A DNA stretch of 64,000 nt. Source: Siphonodentalium dalli (taxonomy: Eukaryota > Mollusca > Scaphopoda > Gadilida > Siphonodentaliidae). The notes beneath the pieces were generated by a model that was not told the DNA's origin, did no database searches, and saw only the letters and a program-made list of their open reading frames with translations. The position numbers and the translations under genes are program-made. Positions 63,635-64,000 of this stretch are shown one piece after another. The DNA lies in assembly GCA_032622095.1 (NCBI GenBank), contig CP136066.1:170448664-170512663 (forward strand). The letters are read 5' to 3'. Numbering within the stretch: the first letter of the stretch is position 1; each line of letters begins with the position of its first letter.

Positions 63635-64000
63635 TTAATCCTTATATTTGTATACATTTAGCGAAAAAGCCACTTTTGTTAATGTATTTAAATCGAAAAG
63701 AGTATCGTGACAAAACCAGCCCAAAATATCCCATAGCACCCTTGGCAAAAGTTAACAGGAACAATTGAAACCTGATGATTTATTAAGTCAATCCTGCGTG
63801 AATCCAAATGCGCCCAAAACATTACGCGTTCGTCTTTCCAAACCCAAATGACGTATCGATGTTGTTATGAGCTTGCAGTTATAAGCCGTTGCGCATTCAC
63901 CGAGAAATAATTGCAACTAGCCACGTGGGCGCCGACCAATCAGAATGCTGGATTTAGTGATGACAACACTTAGTATGTAAATATATGTATATGATTAATA

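Overview
This is a gene-poor, repeat-rich stretch of an animal nuclear genome. Genes have GT-AG introns, and most of the DNA is transposon-derived. Dense ACATGTACATGT and TACCGGTA palindromes, a PHD-ORF1 LINE and the gene content suggest a lophotrochozoan, probably a mollusc; I cannot name the species. I found no tRNA, rRNA, CRISPR array or bacterial-type gene.

Left third (about 0.7-15.3 kb), minus strand: the N-terminal part of TTC27, a tetratricopeptide-repeat protein. Nine exons are placed at base level (682-15307) with matching phases. The first coding exon is not found, one short exon between 6984 and 11394 is missing, and the C-terminal exons lie beyond the left edge. The introns hold palindromic MITEs, a Helitron (9113-10861) and a long-TIR element (11794-14279) carrying an EF-hand-like ORF.

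Middle (15.3-38 kb): an almost complete LINE on the minus strand (about 17.2-23.1 kb; PHD ORF1, endonuclease-RT ORF2, one frameshift), a MULE transposase remnant, elements with CAGGTC tips and 5-bp target duplications, a 620-bp near-perfect palindrome, several hAT-type elements with 8-bp duplications, and a degenerate satellite-like region.

Right third (38.9-61.5 kb), plus strand: a BTB/POZ gene. Three shared exons (403 aa) end in phase 0. They are followed by three separate phase-0 exons, each with its own stop: a CENP-B/psq-type helix-turn-helix, an unassigned repeat-plus-helical module, and seven C2H2-type zinc fingers. This is the layout of insect loci such as lola, broad and tramtrack, where one BTB head is spliced to alternative DNA-binding tails. 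It is the most interesting feature of the window and is inferred from exon phase and ORF structure only.

The BTB introns are filled with palindromic MITEs of at least three superfamilies (hAT-like with 8-bp, TTAA-targeting, and TA-targeting duplications). Many have clean target-site duplications, nested insertions or natural empty sites.
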